Assembly: GCF_030815405.1 (NCBI RefSeq)
Contig: NZ_JAUSWX010000001.1
Location: 1,550,001 to 1,614,000, forward strand
Source: Agromyces albus
GTDB lineage: Bacteria; Actinomycetota; Actinomycetes; Actinomycetales; Microbacteriaceae
DNA: 64,000 nucleotides
Direction: 5' to 3'
A program made the position numbers and the translations under genes. Positions 31,958 through 41,732 of the stretch are shown here, one piece after another. A model generated the notes under the pieces. The model was not told the DNA's origin and made no database searches. It saw nothing but the letters and a program-made list of their open reading frames with translations. How positions within the stretch are numbered: position 1 is the stretch's first letter; every line of letters starts with the position of its first letter.

Positions 31958-34900
31958 GTGACGGTGTCGATGCGGGTGATGAGCGCCGGTGACGGATTCC
32001 GGTACCTGCTGCGCACTGTCGCAGCCGGCGACGGGGAACGGTCGATGTCCACGTCGCTGACGCGCTACTACAGCGCGAAGGGCACGCCACCGGGGCGGTG
32101 GATGGGCAGCGGACTTCCCAGCATCGGTGCCGGGATCATCGCAGAGGGTGACGAGGTCGCCGAATCCCAGTTGCAGCTGCTCATCGGGATGGGCCGTGAT
32201 CCGGTCACCGGGCAACCGCTCGGGCGCGCCTACCCGGCGTACGAGCCCGGAGCCCGTCGGCGTCGTGCGGTCGCCGGCTACGACTTCACCTTCTCGATTC
32301 CCAAGTCGGCGAGCGTGCTCTGGGGCATTGCGGATGCAACGACGCAGGAACGCATCGTGCGCGCGCACCACGCGGCCGTTGCGAAGGCGCTCGCGTTCCT
32401 CGAGCGGGAGGTTGCGGCCACACGCACCGGTGCAACATCCCGCGACGGGGCCGTTGCGCAAGTCGACGTCACCGGCGTAATCGCGACCGCGTTCGATCAC
32501 TTCGACAGTCGGGCGGGCGATCCGCACCTGCACACACACGTCGTGATCAGCAACAAAGTGCAGACCGTGCTCGACGGCAAGTGGCGCTCGCTCGACGGCC
32601 GGCCGATGCACGCCGCGGTCGTCGCGCTATCCGAGTTGCACGAGGCGCTCTTCGCCGACGCACTCTCGCGCGAGCTCGGCGTGCAGTGGGAGCAGCGAGA
32701 GCGCGGTCGTGACCGGCATCCGGCGTGGGCGATCGCGTCGGTGCCGGAGTCGCTGGTCCGGGAGTTCTCGACACGTTCGCGCCATATCGACGCCGAGACC
32801 GATCGCCTGATCGACGCATTCGTGCAGGCGCGCGGTCGTCGGCCGAATCCGGCGACGATCATGAAGCTACGTGCGCAGGCCACGCTTGCAACGCGGCCGG
32901 CGAAAGAAGTGCGCTCGCTCGCGGACCTCACGGTGGAATGGCGCGATCGCGCGGCGAAAGTGCTCGGCACGGATGCCTCGAGCTGGGCGTACACCGCAAC
33001 CGTGAAACCTGCACAGCGAGCGCTGCGCGCGGATGACGTACCCCTCGTCGAGATCGCCGCACTCGGCGCGAGCGTCCTGGCGGCGGTGAGTGAGAAGCGC
33101 GCAACTTGGCGGCATTGGAACCTCGCCGCTGAGGCCGCCAGACAGACGATGCGATACCGGTTTGCGTTGGCATCCGATCGCGAAGCCGTCGTCGGTCTCG
33201 TGGTTGATGCCGCTGAGGGGGCGTCGTTGCAGATCACGCCGCCGGAGCTCACGTCGAGCCCGGCAGCCTTCCGGCGGGAGGACGGGACATCCGTGTTCCG
33301 CCCGAAGCACTCGACCGTGTTCACCTCGACAGAGTTGCTCGACGCCGAGTCTCGGTTGCTCGAACGCGCCGCCGACAAGTCGGGTCCACGCCTAGCGCCG
33401 ACTGCGTTGAGGGAGGTCACACGCAAGCGATTGCCCGGCGGGGGAGCGCTCGCCGACGACCAACGCGAAGCACTCGAGAGGATCGTAGGCTCGGGCCGTG
33501 TCGTCGACGTCCTCGTCGGCCCCGCCGGCGCGGGCAAGACCACCGCGATGAACGCCCTCCGCCGCGCCTGGGTACAGGTTCATGGCGGAGCATCCGTCAT
33601 CGGCCTCGCGCCATCTGCTGCCGCCGCACATGTCCTCGCCGAGGATCTCGGCATCGCTACCGAGAACCTCGCGAAATGGTGGCATGACCACCAGGCACAC
33701 GGCGAGACGCTCCGGCCCGGACAGCTCGTGATCGTCGACGAAGCATCCCTTGCCGGCACCCTTCCGCTCGACCGCGTCGCCACGCTCGCCGCACAGGCGG
33801 GAGCGAAGGTCCTGCTCGTCGGTGACCCGGCTCAGCTGCAGTCGGTTGACGCGGGAGGCGCGTTCGCCCTGCTTGTCCACGACCGGCGCGATGCCCCGGA
33901 GCTCGTCGACGTGCACCGCTTCGTGAACGAGTGGGAGAAGGCGGCATCACTCGGCCTGCGTCGCGGCGATCCTGAATCGGTCGACCGATATCTCGCTCAC
34001 GGCCGGGTGCGCGAGGGTGACACCGATGCGATGGCGGAGGCCGCGTACTTGGCCTGGCGGGCGGATGCCCGCGCCGGCCGGGCGACTGTGCTGATCAGCG
34101 ACTCAAACGACGCGGTCGCCACGTTGAACCAGCGTGCTCGAACCGAACTCATCCTCGATGGCCGCATCGACGCGCTCCGCGAGGTCGACCTGCACGACGG
34201 CACCCGCGCCGCAATCGGCGACACGATCATCACCAGGCGCAACGACCGCCAGCTGCGCGCCGGGCGACGCTGGGTGCGCAACGGCGACCGATGGACGGTC
34301 TGCGCAGTGCATCGCAACGGGTCGCTCGAAGTACGTCGGCCTGAGCAGCGATGGGGGAGCACCGTGGTCCTTCCCGCCGAGTACGTCCGGCAACACGTCG
34401 AGCTCGGATACGCCGTCACCTCCTACCGCGCCCAGGGCATCACAACCGACACCGCGCACGTCGTCGCTGCACCCGGCATGACCAGGGAGAACTTCTACGT
34501 CGCAATGACCCGTGGCCGAGAAGCGAACACCGCCTACGTCGCCCTTGACCGTCCGGATGTCGCGCACGTCGGCCCGCGGCCCGGTGACGACGGCGAGACG
34601 ACCGCACGGAGCATCCTGTTCGGTGTCCTGCAGCATGTCGGCGCCGAGCTGTCCGCGCACGAGATGCTTACGGCGGAACAGGAGGCGTGGGGCTCGCTCG
34701 CACAACTTGCGGCCGAGTATGAGACGATCGCGGCCGCCGCGCAGCACGACCGATGGGTAGCGGCGGTGCGTGCTTCCGGGCTCACGCCCGGGCAGGCGGA
34801 TGCGGCGATCGAGTCGGATGCCTTCGGGCCGCTGACTGCGGAACTGCGGCGGGCCGAGTCTCATCAATTCGAGGTCGACCGACTGCTCGCGAGCGTGGTT

Positions 34901-35431
34901 CGCTTGCGTGGGTTCGAGGATGCGGCGGATGTCGCGGCAGTACTCCGTGCGCGGCTCGCAGCGGCCGTCGCACTGGGTACCGGCGCGCAAGCGACTGCCG
35001 GCCGGGCGCGGCGGAGACCTCGTCTGATCGCCGGTCTCATTCCACAGGCAATCGGTCCGATGGATGCCGAGATGCGGCGGGCCTTGCACGAACGCGCCGA
35101 GCTGATCGAGTCACGTGCCCGAGTCGTCCTTGACAGGTCGTTGGTCGCGGGGGAGGCGTGGACCCGAACCCTTGGTCGGTCCCCGCGCGCGGACGCTCCG
35201 GTCGCAGCTGCGTGGCGTCGTCATGCGAGCACGGTTGCCGCGTACCGCGACCGGTACGGCATCGTCGGCACGACGGCGCTCGGACCGGCGCCCGAGACGA
35301 CCGCGCAGAAGTTGGATGCCGCGCGCGCCCACGCCGCGGTCGTGGCCAGTCGACAGCTTTCGGACCAGTTCGCTGCCGAGCCACGACCAAGTGTCACGGC
35401 GGGGGTTCCGTCTGTCGGTCGTGAGTTTTAG
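31958..35431 (+). CDS. MobF/TrwC-type conjugative relaxase-helicase
   Basis: A 1157-residue relaxase that nicks oriT and unwinds the DNA for transfer. The GTG at 31958 behind GGAGG gives VTVSMRVMSAGDGFRYLLRT, a normal MobF start. The relaxase domain (1-300) has the catalytic tyrosine pair in LTRYYSAKGTPPGRWMGSG (Tyr37/38) and the metal-binding triad in FDHFDSRAGDPHLHTHVVIS (near 185-195). The helicase has Walker A VLVGPAGAGKTTAMNALRR (near 520), Walker B LVIVDEASLAG, LLVGDPAQLQSV, and the C-terminal VTSYRAQGITTDTAHVV with FYVAMTRGREAN. A charged 200-residue tail follows. It is intact. It is transcribed away from the cargo, 14 kb from the transfer operon. Confidence 0.93.
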   Translation: MTVSMRVMSAGDGFRYLLRTVAAGDGERSMSTSLTRYYSAKGTPPGRWMGSGLPSIGAGIIAEGDEVAESQLQLLIGMGRDPVTGQPLGRAYPAYEPGARRRRAVAGYDFTFSIPKSASVLWGIADATTQERIVRAHHAAVAKALAFLEREVAATRTGATSRDGAVAQVDVTGVIATAFDHFDSRAGDPHLHTHVVISNKVQTVLDGKWRSLDGRPMHAAVVALSELHEALFADALSRELGVQWEQRERGRDRHPAWAIASVPESLVREFSTRSRHIDAETDRLIDAFVQARGRRPNPATIMKLRAQATLATRPAKEVRSLADLTVEWRDRAAKVLGTDASSWAYTATVKPAQRALRADDVPLVEIAALGASVLAAVSEKRATWRHWNLAAEAARQTMRYRFALASDREAVVGLVVDAAEGASLQITPPELTSSPAAFRREDGTSVFRPKHSTVFTSTELLDAESRLLERAADKSGPRLAPTALREVTRKRLPGGGALADDQREALERIVGSGRVVDVLVGPAGAGKTTAMNALRRAWVQVHGGASVIGLAPSAAAAHVLAEDLGIATENLAKWWHDHQAHGETLRPGQLVIVDEASLAGTLPLDRVATLAAQAGAKVLLVGDPAQLQSVDAGGAFALLVHDRRDAPELVDVHRFVNEWEKAASLGLRRGDPESVDRYLAHGRVREGDTDAMAEAAYLAWRADARAGRATVLISDSNDAVATLNQRARTELILDGRIDALREVDLHDGTRAAIGDTIITRRNDRQLRAGRRWVRNGDRWTVCAVHRNGSLEVRRPEQRWGSTVVLPAEYVRQHVELGYAVTSYRAQGITTDTAHVVAAPGMTRENFYVAMTRGREANTAYVALDRPDVAHVGPRPGDDGETTARSILFGVLQHVGAELSAHEMLTAEQEAWGSLAQLAAEYETIAAAAQHDRWVAAVRASGLTPGQADAAIESDAFGPLTAELRRAESHQFEVDRLLASVVRLRGFEDAADVAAVLRARLAAAVALGTGAQATAGRARRRPRLIAGLIPQAIGPMDAEMRRALHERAELIESRARVVLDRSLVAGEAWTRTLGRSPRADAPVAAAWRRHASTVAAYRDRYGIVGTTALGPAPETTAQKLDAARAHAAVVASRQLSDQFAAEPRPSVTAGVPSVGREF

Positions 35432-35542
35432 CATCCTCCCAAGGCAATCTCTATTCGCCCCGTCGCTCGTCGCGATGGGATGCCTCCCGATCATCGGGCG
35501 GCCTTCAAGGTTCTCGTTGCCGAACTCTTGGAGGGCTGCGGC

Positions 35543-35953
35543 ATGTTCGGATTCATCTTCGCGATCGTCGTACGCGGCCGGATCATTCTGCGCCGGCTGA
35601 TGCCGACGAACCTCGTGCTCGACGCGATTCACACGCGCCGCGGGCTCAAGTGGGGTGTGCCGGCAATGCTGCTTGCCGTGCCGTATGGTCTGGCGGCGGT
35701 GTACTGCGTGGGGCTGGTCGAACGCGGCGCGGCTGGATGGCTGAACCTCCTCGTCGTGCTGTTCGTCTGGAACGGGTTGAAGTTCCTCGTCGCGGGCCCG
35801 GTGACGGTCATCCAGCTGCTCCGCGTGCGAGCCCGTGAGGCTCGTGCGCGACGCCTTCCGGTGGCCGGCATGCGCGAAACGGATGCCCTGGCGGAGCGCT
35901 CCGACGAATTGGCGTTCGCTTCGGCAGGCGACGCGGGCCAGTTGAGCCGATAG
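35543..35953 (+). CDS. Small ICE membrane protein downstream of relaxase
   Basis: A 136-residue membrane protein: MFGFIFAIVVRGRIILRRLM, helix WGVPAMLLAVPYGLAAVYCV, helix GWLNLLVVLFVWNGLKFLVA, then a basic cytoplasmic segment (LLRVRAREARARR). The ATG at 35543 has a good GGAGGG ribosome binding site 8 bases away. Similar proteins in related elements are often misannotated as sulfate permeases; there is no transporter signature. The gene is followed 108 bases later by a small unknown gene. A diverged fragment of a paralogue is present at 57064-57195 beside a tRNA-derived repeat, which indicates that this gene type belongs to elements that used that site. Confidence 0.72.
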   Translation: MFGFIFAIVVRGRIILRRLMPTNLVLDAIHTRRGLKWGVPAMLLAVPYGLAAVYCVGLVERGAAGWLNLLVVLFVWNGLKFLVAGPVTVIQLLRVRAREARARRLPVAGMRETDALAERSDELAFASAGDAGQLSR

Positions 35954-36061
35954 CTGCGGTACCCCTCTTCAAACGGGATCTGTCGGCAAGGCGCATCCGG
36001 TGCACCTGCTGTTCGCGTAAGTCTTGTCTCGCACGAGATTTCGCGAGCAGGAGGATTGGCA

Positions 36062-36331
36062 ATGACGATTCCGCAGGAGCAGTTCGACGATCTCCTTAGC
36101 CGCACCGCGCTGGCAGCGCTGTTCTATTACCCGGAGATCAGTGTCGACGATTCTGAGTACAACCTCGAGAAGGACATCGCCTATTGCATGGAGCCTCTCT
36201 TCGCGCTGGCGGAAGAGGATGCCGCGCGGTTGCGCGTCGCGGTCGGGCGTGTGATCACGAATCCGACGGCGCATCGGTCTGAGCTCCTCGCCCTGGTGAT
36301 CGAACTGGCGCCGCCACCCCCGACCGAGTAG
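36062..36331 (+). CDS. Small unknown ICE protein (89 aa)
   Basis: An 89-residue acidic protein, MTIPQEQFDDLLSRTALAAL then FYYPEISVDDSEYNLEKDIA and YCMEPLFALAEEDAARLRVA, mainly helical and soluble. The ATG at 36062 has an AGGAGG ribosome binding site 6 bases upstream. Not a family I know. It lies six bases before the next gene, with which it is probably co-transcribed, downstream of the relaxase. Possibly an accessory mobilisation factor; no evidence beyond position. Confidence 0.65.
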   Translation: MTIPQEQFDDLLSRTALAALFYYPEISVDDSEYNLEKDIAYCMEPLFALAEEDAARLRVAVGRVITNPTAHRSELLALVIELAPPPPTE

Positions 36332-36336
36332 CGATA

Positions 36337-37626
36337 ATGAGCGGCCCAATCGACGAGGAACCTGCGCCTGGAATCGGCTCGGCGGATCGAACGGCCGCCC
36401 AAGACGAAGCGGCTCGCGCGAAGAAGCGCGAGCAGAACCGCCGCTATCGCGAGCATCACCCAGAGCAGTACGCAGAGGGAAGGCGTCGGTGGGTCGAAGC
36501 CAACCGCGACCGGGTGCGCGAGACGAATCGGCGTTGGCGGGCAGAGCACCTCGAACGAGCCCGCGAACTCAACCGGGACTCGATGCGGCGCACCGTCGCG
36601 CGGAAGAGAAGGGATGCGGAACAGCGCGCCCGCGGGCGGGAGCGTGCGAAGCGATGGCGTGAGGCGCATCCCGAGCGCGTGCGCGAGTACCAAAAGGGCT
36701 GGGTGCAAGAGAACCGCGAGAAGGTTCGGGAGTACTACAACCGCTACTACGCGACGCACCGTGATGAGGTGAATGCTCGAGCCACGGCGCGACGCGACGC
36801 CGATCCCGACCGTGTGAAGCAGGTCCGGAAGGAGTGGGCCGAGCGGAACAAGGATCGGCGGGCGGAGCATCAGCGCGAGCGTCGGCGTGATCCGGAGGTC
36901 TACCGTGCCGAGCTCGACGCGAACGCCGCGGCGCGGAGGTTGAAGCGTCGGCTTGAGCGTGATGGACTGCCGCCGAAGCGGCTGCATCCGTCCTCGGCCG
37001 CAGAGCGTCGCGCGCGTGAGCGTGAGGCGGCTGCGTACTTCGGGGATCCGGATATCTCGGAGCATGTGCGGCAGTTCAGTGCCTTCGCAGCGACACTCAC
37101 GGAGCACATGCTGGAGCACGGGGACCGGATGCGGGAGTTCGCGGAGGCGTACGTGACCATGAGGGAGCGGATGGGGCTACCGAGCGTCGACGTTGAGCAA
37201 GTAACGTACGCCCGAGCGGTCGAAGTCGTTACCAAGCAGGTGCGGCGCATCGATCTGTTGACTAGCGGAGATGTTGCGGCTGCCGTGCGGAGCACGATGG
37301 CGTGGGTCCGCGACGTGGAGCGTCGGCGACAATTCGACAGCCTGGTGACGGCGCTTCTCGCACACATTGAAAGCCATGTCGAGCGCCTCAGCGAGGAAGC
37401 GGCTTTCGAGAGCCGGGCGCGGCACGTCCGTGGCAAACCAGCGGGATCGTTCGAGTCGCTCGTAGTGCAGCTTGCGACGAACGAGGTGGTTGAAGAGATG
37501 CCCATGAGTCGCCTCACTGTCCGGGATGCTCGGAGGGCAGCGCGGGCGGCGAGCCTTCGGATTCCAATTCCAGTCGAATCGTCCACGTTCTCGAGCAACT
37601 CCGCGCCGCACCAGCGGCTGATGTAG
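36337..37626 (+). CDS. Charged repeat protein, unknown (429 aa)
   Basis: A 429-residue, highly basic and acidic protein. Residues about 25-215 contain roughly nine imperfect 18-20-residue helical repeats built around R-x-x-NR-R-W/Y-R-E-x-H-P-E-x-x-R/Y, for example REQNRRYREHHPEQYAEGRR, RETNRRWRAEHLERARELNR and REYQKGWVQENREKVREYYN. Such repeats occur near HNH or zinc-finger domains in phage proteins, but no nuclease motif is visible here. The C-terminal 200 residues are helical (VRQFSAFAATLTEHMLEHGD; VRRIDLLTSGDVAAAVRSTM). A long basic coiled arm suggests nucleic-acid binding. Directly downstream of the 89-residue gene. Function unknown. Confidence 0.72.
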   Translation: MSGPIDEEPAPGIGSADRTAAQDEAARAKKREQNRRYREHHPEQYAEGRRRWVEANRDRVRETNRRWRAEHLERARELNRDSMRRTVARKRRDAEQRARGRERAKRWREAHPERVREYQKGWVQENREKVREYYNRYYATHRDEVNARATARRDADPDRVKQVRKEWAERNKDRRAEHQRERRRDPEVYRAELDANAAARRLKRRLERDGLPPKRLHPSSAAERRAREREAAAYFGDPDISEHVRQFSAFAATLTEHMLEHGDRMREFAEAYVTMRERMGLPSVDVEQVTYARAVEVVTKQVRRIDLLTSGDVAAAVRSTMAWVRDVERRRQFDSLVTALLAHIESHVERLSEEAAFESRARHVRGKPAGSFESLVVQLATNEVVEEMPMSRLTVRDARRAARAASLRIPIPVESSTFSSNSAPHQRLM

Positions 37627-38034
37627 AAACGGTCCACGCGAAACGAATGGCCGGAGCGCTGTCATGGGTCGTAAGCCGGCCGGTCGTATTCGCGAGTACT
37701 TGGATTTGCCGCCTCTAGGGGGCGAGCAGACAGTCGCATTGACGCAACGCTAGGGGCGTGCGTGACCGTCGAATAATGACTTGGAGTGACCGTCTTCCCG
37801 AATAGCTCTGGTCGTGTCTGATTTATGGGATAGATTCTCGCGTCCACTTCGAGCGAGCTCCTCTGGCGCGAATCACCTTCAACTGGAGATCTCCTGTGGG
37901 CGGGTTGCCGATACCCTGAGGAAGACCCGAGAGCTAGTCATCACAGCAGCCACAGTGCCGCAGGAGACCAATCAAGATATGACCGACAGACCGACAATTG
38001 AAGACCGCGAGCGCCTCGTTACGAGGGTGGTGGC
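37627..38034. other. Gene-free stretch before the restriction operon
   Basis: About 400 bases, lower in GC than both flanks, without a gene I can support. It contains two GTGACCGTC motifs 35 bases apart (37761 and 37786), candidate regulator sites, and must hold the hsd promoter. A 74-codon frame (37814-38038) overlaps the hsdM start but has no homology that I see. Confidence 0.45.
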
Positions 38035-40479
38035 GTGACGATGGCACTCAAGAAGTCAGACCTGTACAGCTCCCTGTGGGCTGGTGCGGACGAGCTCCGT
38101 GGCGGCATGGACGCCAGCCAGTACAAGGACTACGTCCTGACCCTGCTGTTCGTGAAGTACGTCTCGGACAAGGCTAAGGCGGACCCGTACGCGGACATCG
38201 AGGTGCCCGCGGGTGGCTCGTTTGACGACCTGGTCGCCCTGAAGGGCAAGCCGGACATCGGGGAGCAGGTCAACGTGGCCATCCGCAGGCTGGCGGACGC
38301 CAACGACTTACAGGGGGTAATCAACAACGCTGACTTCGACGACCCCGACAAGCTCGGCAAGGGCAAGGAGCTTGTCGATCGCCTGACCAAGCTGATCGGG
38401 ATCTTCCAGGATCTCGACTTCACGGGCTCCCGCGCCGAGGGCGACGACCTGCTGGGCGACGCCTACGAGTACCTGATGCGGCACTTCGCCAGTGAGTCGG
38501 GCAAGAGCAAGGGCCAGTTCTACACGCCGGCCGAGGTCTCGCGTGTGATGGCCGCGTTGGTCGGCATCAAGCCGAACACCCCGAAGGCTGCAACTGTCTA
38601 CGACCCGACCTGCGGGTCTGGCTCCCTGCTCCTCAAGGTGGCTGATGCGGCGCCGAACGGTCTGACGATCTACGGCCAGGAAAAGGACAACGCGACCCGC
38701 GCTCTTGCAGTGATGAACATGGTCCTGCACGGGAACGCGACCGCTGAGATCCGTCAGGGTGACACGATCACGAGCCCGCAGTTCCTCAGGGGCAGCGAGC
38801 TGCAGACCTTCGACTACCTCGTCGCTAACCCTCCGTTCAGCGTCAAGTCGTGGAACAACGGCCTCGAAAATGAGTACGGCCGATTCGACGGTTACGGCCG
38901 TCCGCCAGAGAAGAACGGCGACTACGCCTTCTTGCTCCACATGATCAAGAGCCTCAAGAGCACCGGCAAGGGTGCGGTCATCTTGCCGCACGGTGTGCTC
39001 TTCCGCGGCAACGCCGAGGCGACCATCCGCAAGGGGCTCATCAAGCGTGGCTACATCAAGGGGATAATCGGCCTGCCGGCGAACCTCTTCTACGGCACCG
39101 GTATCCCGGCCTGCATCATCGTGCTCGACAAGGAGAACACCCAGGCGCGCACGGGCATCTTCATGATCGCCGCCGGCAATGGCTTCACCAAGGACGGCAA
39201 TAAGAACCGCCTGCGCCCGCGCGACATGCACCAGATCATCGACACCTTCGTCAACCAGAAGGAGATCGCGCGCTACTCGCGCATGGTGCCGGTCAGCGAA
39301 ATCGCTGACATCAAGAACGGCTACAACCTCAACATCCCGCGCTACATCGACAGCTCAGTGCCCGAGGACATCCAGGACCTGCACGCTCACCTCAAGGGCG
39401 GCATCCCGAACCGCGACCTCGACGCCTGCTCCTCCTACTGGGACGCCTTCCCGAGTCTTCGCTCGGCTCTCTTCAAGCCGCTTCGTGACGGCTACAGCGA
39501 GCTGGCCGTCGCCAGGAGCGAGATCCAGAGCGCGATCGTGGGGTCGGCTGAGTACGAAGCGTTCGTGAGCAGCAGTAACGGCGCCGTCGGGCACTGGTGG
39601 GAAAAGCACAAGGCGTTGCTCCAGGGCATCACAAGCACAACGCGCCCATCTGGCCTAATCGCCGAGCTCGGCGACACCCTGCTCGATGCTTTCCGCTCAC
39701 GTCCGCTCATCGATGAGTACGGGGTGTACGAGCGGCTTATGAGCTACTGGAACGAGGTCATGCACGACGATGTCGCGCTGATCATGGGCGAGGGGTGGGA
39801 CGACGCTGCCAAGCCACGCAAAACCATCGAGAACAAGGAGCGGAAGCTCTCGGAGACGCCCGACCTCGTGGTCGGCGCTGGTCGTAACGCTGCCAAGTGG
39901 AAGATGGACCTCATCCCACCGGCTTTGATCGTCGACCGCTACTTCGCTACTGAGAAGGCAAACGTTGATGCCCTTGCGGCTGTGGCCGAGGCCGCTAGCC
40001 AGGCGGTCGAGGCGTTCGTCGAAGAGAACTCGGGCGAGGAGGGCCCGCTGGCAGATGCCATGGACGACGAGAAGATCTCCAAGGTGCTTGCCGCTGCTCG
40101 GCTGAAGGTGGTTGAACGCGAAGAGCCGCACGGTCACGAAGTGAAGGCGCTGGCCGAGCTCATCGCCCTCTACGACGCCGAGGCTGCCGCCAGGAAGACT
40201 GCAAAGGACGCACAGGCCAAGCTCGACGAGGCGACGCTAGAGCAATACGTCAGGCTCGGCACCGCCGACGTTCGGAGTCTCGTCATCGACGACAAGTGGG
40301 GCGGCCGCGTGGAAGCCAGTGCCAGGGACGAGCTCACCGCACTGATCGAGAAGCTGGTAGAGCGACTAAAAGATCTTGGCGAACGCTACGAGAAGACCGT
40401 CGGTTATCTCGACACAGAGGTCGAGGTGCTCGGGGCGAAGGTAGCGGCGCATCTGGCTGCGATGGGGGTCCATGCGTGA
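38035..40479 (+). CDS. hsdM: Type I restriction-modification DNA methylase HsdM
   Basis: An 814-residue N6-adenine methyltransferase subunit. The N-terminal helical domain (LWAGADELRGGMDASQYKDY, LLFVKYVSDKAK) is the HsdM_N type. The catalytic domain has the preceding FYTPAEV box, SAM motif I VYDPTCGSGSLLLKVAD (near 190) and motif IV YLVANPPFSVKSW (near 264). The C-terminal 300 residues are longer than in standard HsdM (about 520) and include a helical, partly coiled region (AEAASQAVEAFVEENSGEEG; ARKTAKDAQAKLDEA). The GTG at 38035 or ATG at 38041 is the start. It heads the operon hsdM-hsdS-hsdR-peptidase and overlaps hsdS as GTGA. Confidence 0.93.
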   Translation: MTMALKKSDLYSSLWAGADELRGGMDASQYKDYVLTLLFVKYVSDKAKADPYADIEVPAGGSFDDLVALKGKPDIGEQVNVAIRRLADANDLQGVINNADFDDPDKLGKGKELVDRLTKLIGIFQDLDFTGSRAEGDDLLGDAYEYLMRHFASESGKSKGQFYTPAEVSRVMAALVGIKPNTPKAATVYDPTCGSGSLLLKVADAAPNGLTIYGQEKDNATRALAVMNMVLHGNATAEIRQGDTITSPQFLRGSELQTFDYLVANPPFSVKSWNNGLENEYGRFDGYGRPPEKNGDYAFLLHMIKSLKSTGKGAVILPHGVLFRGNAEATIRKGLIKRGYIKGIIGLPANLFYGTGIPACIIVLDKENTQARTGIFMIAAGNGFTKDGNKNRLRPRDMHQIIDTFVNQKEIARYSRMVPVSEIADIKNGYNLNIPRYIDSSVPEDIQDLHAHLKGGIPNRDLDACSSYWDAFPSLRSALFKPLRDGYSELAVARSEIQSAIVGSAEYEAFVSSSNGAVGHWWEKHKALLQGITSTTRPSGLIAELGDTLLDAFRSRPLIDEYGVYERLMSYWNEVMHDDVALIMGEGWDDAAKPRKTIENKERKLSETPDLVVGAGRNAAKWKMDLIPPALIVDRYFATEKANVDALAAVAEAASQAVEAFVEENSGEEGPLADAMDDEKISKVLAAARLKVVEREEPHGHEVKALAELIALYDAEAAARKTAKDAQAKLDEATLEQYVRLGTADVRSLVIDDKWGGRVEASARDELTALIEKLVERLKDLGERYEKTVGYLDTEVEVLGAKVAAHLAAMGVHA

Positions 40480-41732
40480 TTACAACGAGCGCCCCTGCAG
40501 ATTGGGAGATCAGGACCCTCGGGCAACTCGGCCGCGTCGTGCGTGGAGGCTCACCCCGACCAGCAGGAGATCCTCGCTACTTCAACGGCGCGTTCATCCC
40601 GTGGCTTACGGTTGCCGCGCTCACGACGATCCCAGAGAGCCAGATGCGTGTCGTACGCACAGCCACCAATCTCACCGAGGAAGGCGCGAAGCGTAGCCGC
40701 ACGCTTCAACCTGAGACTCTGATCATCGCGAATAGCGGGGCAACCCTTGGTGTGGCGAAGATCCTGGGAATCGCCAGCTGCGCGAACGACGGCATCGCCG
40801 CCGTCGTGGACCAGCACTCGGGCAGGAAAGAGTTCCTTTGCTACTACCTCAACACTCAGACGACACATCTACGGGAGGTTGTCGCGTCCGGCAATGGGCA
40901 GCCCAATCTAAACACGAGCCTGATACGAGAGATCAAGGTTCCATTCCCTTCTGATCCTGAGCAGCGCGCGATCGTGGATGTGCTGGCAGAAGTTGACTCG
41001 CTGATCGAGTCTCTGCGTGCATTGGTCACCAAGAAGCGGGCCGTCAAACAGGGCATGATGCAGGAGCTGCTGACGGGTCGTACACGCTTGGGCGGCATCG
41101 CGAGTAGCTGGACGACCCTCCGTGTTGCGGCAGCCTCGCACGTCAAAGCACGAATCGGGTGGCAGGGGTTGACCACGGCCGAGTATCGCAAGTCTGGTGA
41201 GTATCGACTGGTTGGTGGTTCTGATTTCCTCGATGGTCGCGTCAATTGGGACACGACCCCCTACGTGGACAAGGCGCGCTTCGACCAAGACCCGAATATT
41301 CAGCTCCAAGTCGGTGACGTGCTCATTACAAAGGACGGCACCATTGGAAAGGTCGCGTTGGTCGACGCCCTGCCCGGCCCGACGACGCTTAACAGCGGTG
41401 TGTTCGTGGTGAGGCCGAAGCGCGACGCGTATGACTCCCGTTTCCTCTACTGCATCCTTCGCTCTCGTGCGTTCGAAGAGTTTGTCGGTGGGCTGAGCGC
41501 CGGCTCTACGATCAACCACCTCTACCAGAAGGATCTGGTGAGGCTCACCTTCAACGTCCCGAGCGACCTGGCCGAACAGCGCACGATTGCTGCCGTTCTT
41601 TTAGACGCCGACGCTGAAATCGAGATGCTCGAGCGTCGACTCAAGGCCACTCGCGCCATCAAGCAGGGCGTGATGCAAGAGCTCCTCACGGGTCGCACAC
41701 GTCTACCCTCCGACAGGAAGGTCGCAGTATGA
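40476..41732 (+). CDS. hsdS: Type I restriction specificity subunit HsdS
   Basis: A 418-residue specificity subunit with two target-recognition domains. Each half ends in the conserved coiled spacer: DPEQRAIVDVLAEVDSLIES with KKRAVKQGMMQELLTGRTRL in the middle, and LAEQRTIAAVLLDADAEIEM with RAIKQGVMQELLTGRTRLPS at the C-terminus. The near-identical KQGxMQELLTGRTRL blocks form a 15-residue internal repeat, a known place for recombination that swaps recognition domains. TRD1 starts WEIRTLGQLGRVVRGGSPRP, TRD2 WTTLRVAAASHVKARIGWQG. The GTG start at 40476 overlaps hsdM's TGA and the stop overlaps hsdR as ATGA, so the subunits are translationally coupled. The recognition sequence is unknown. Confidence 0.92.
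   Translation: MITTSAPADWEIRTLGQLGRVVRGGSPRPAGDPRYFNGAFIPWLTVAALTTIPESQMRVVRTATNLTEEGAKRSRTLQPETLIIANSGATLGVAKILGIASCANDGIAAVVDQHSGRKEFLCYYLNTQTTHLREVVASGNGQPNLNTSLIREIKVPFPSDPEQRAIVDVLAEVDSLIESLRALVTKKRAVKQGMMQELLTGRTRLGGIASSWTTLRVAAASHVKARIGWQGLTTAEYRKSGEYRLVGGSDFLDGRVNWDTTPYVDKARFDQDPNIQLQVGDVLITKDGTIGKVALVDALPGPTTLNSGVFVVRPKRDAYDSRFLYCILRSRAFEEFVGGLSAGSTINHLYQKDLVRLTFNVPSDLAEQRTIAAVLLDADAEIEMLERRLKATRAIKQGVMQELLTGRTRLPSDRKVAV

Noticed and set aside
37814..38038. 74-codon ORF overlapping the hsdM start
   Set aside because: No homology, no clear ribosome binding site, and its end runs into the hsdM start signals.
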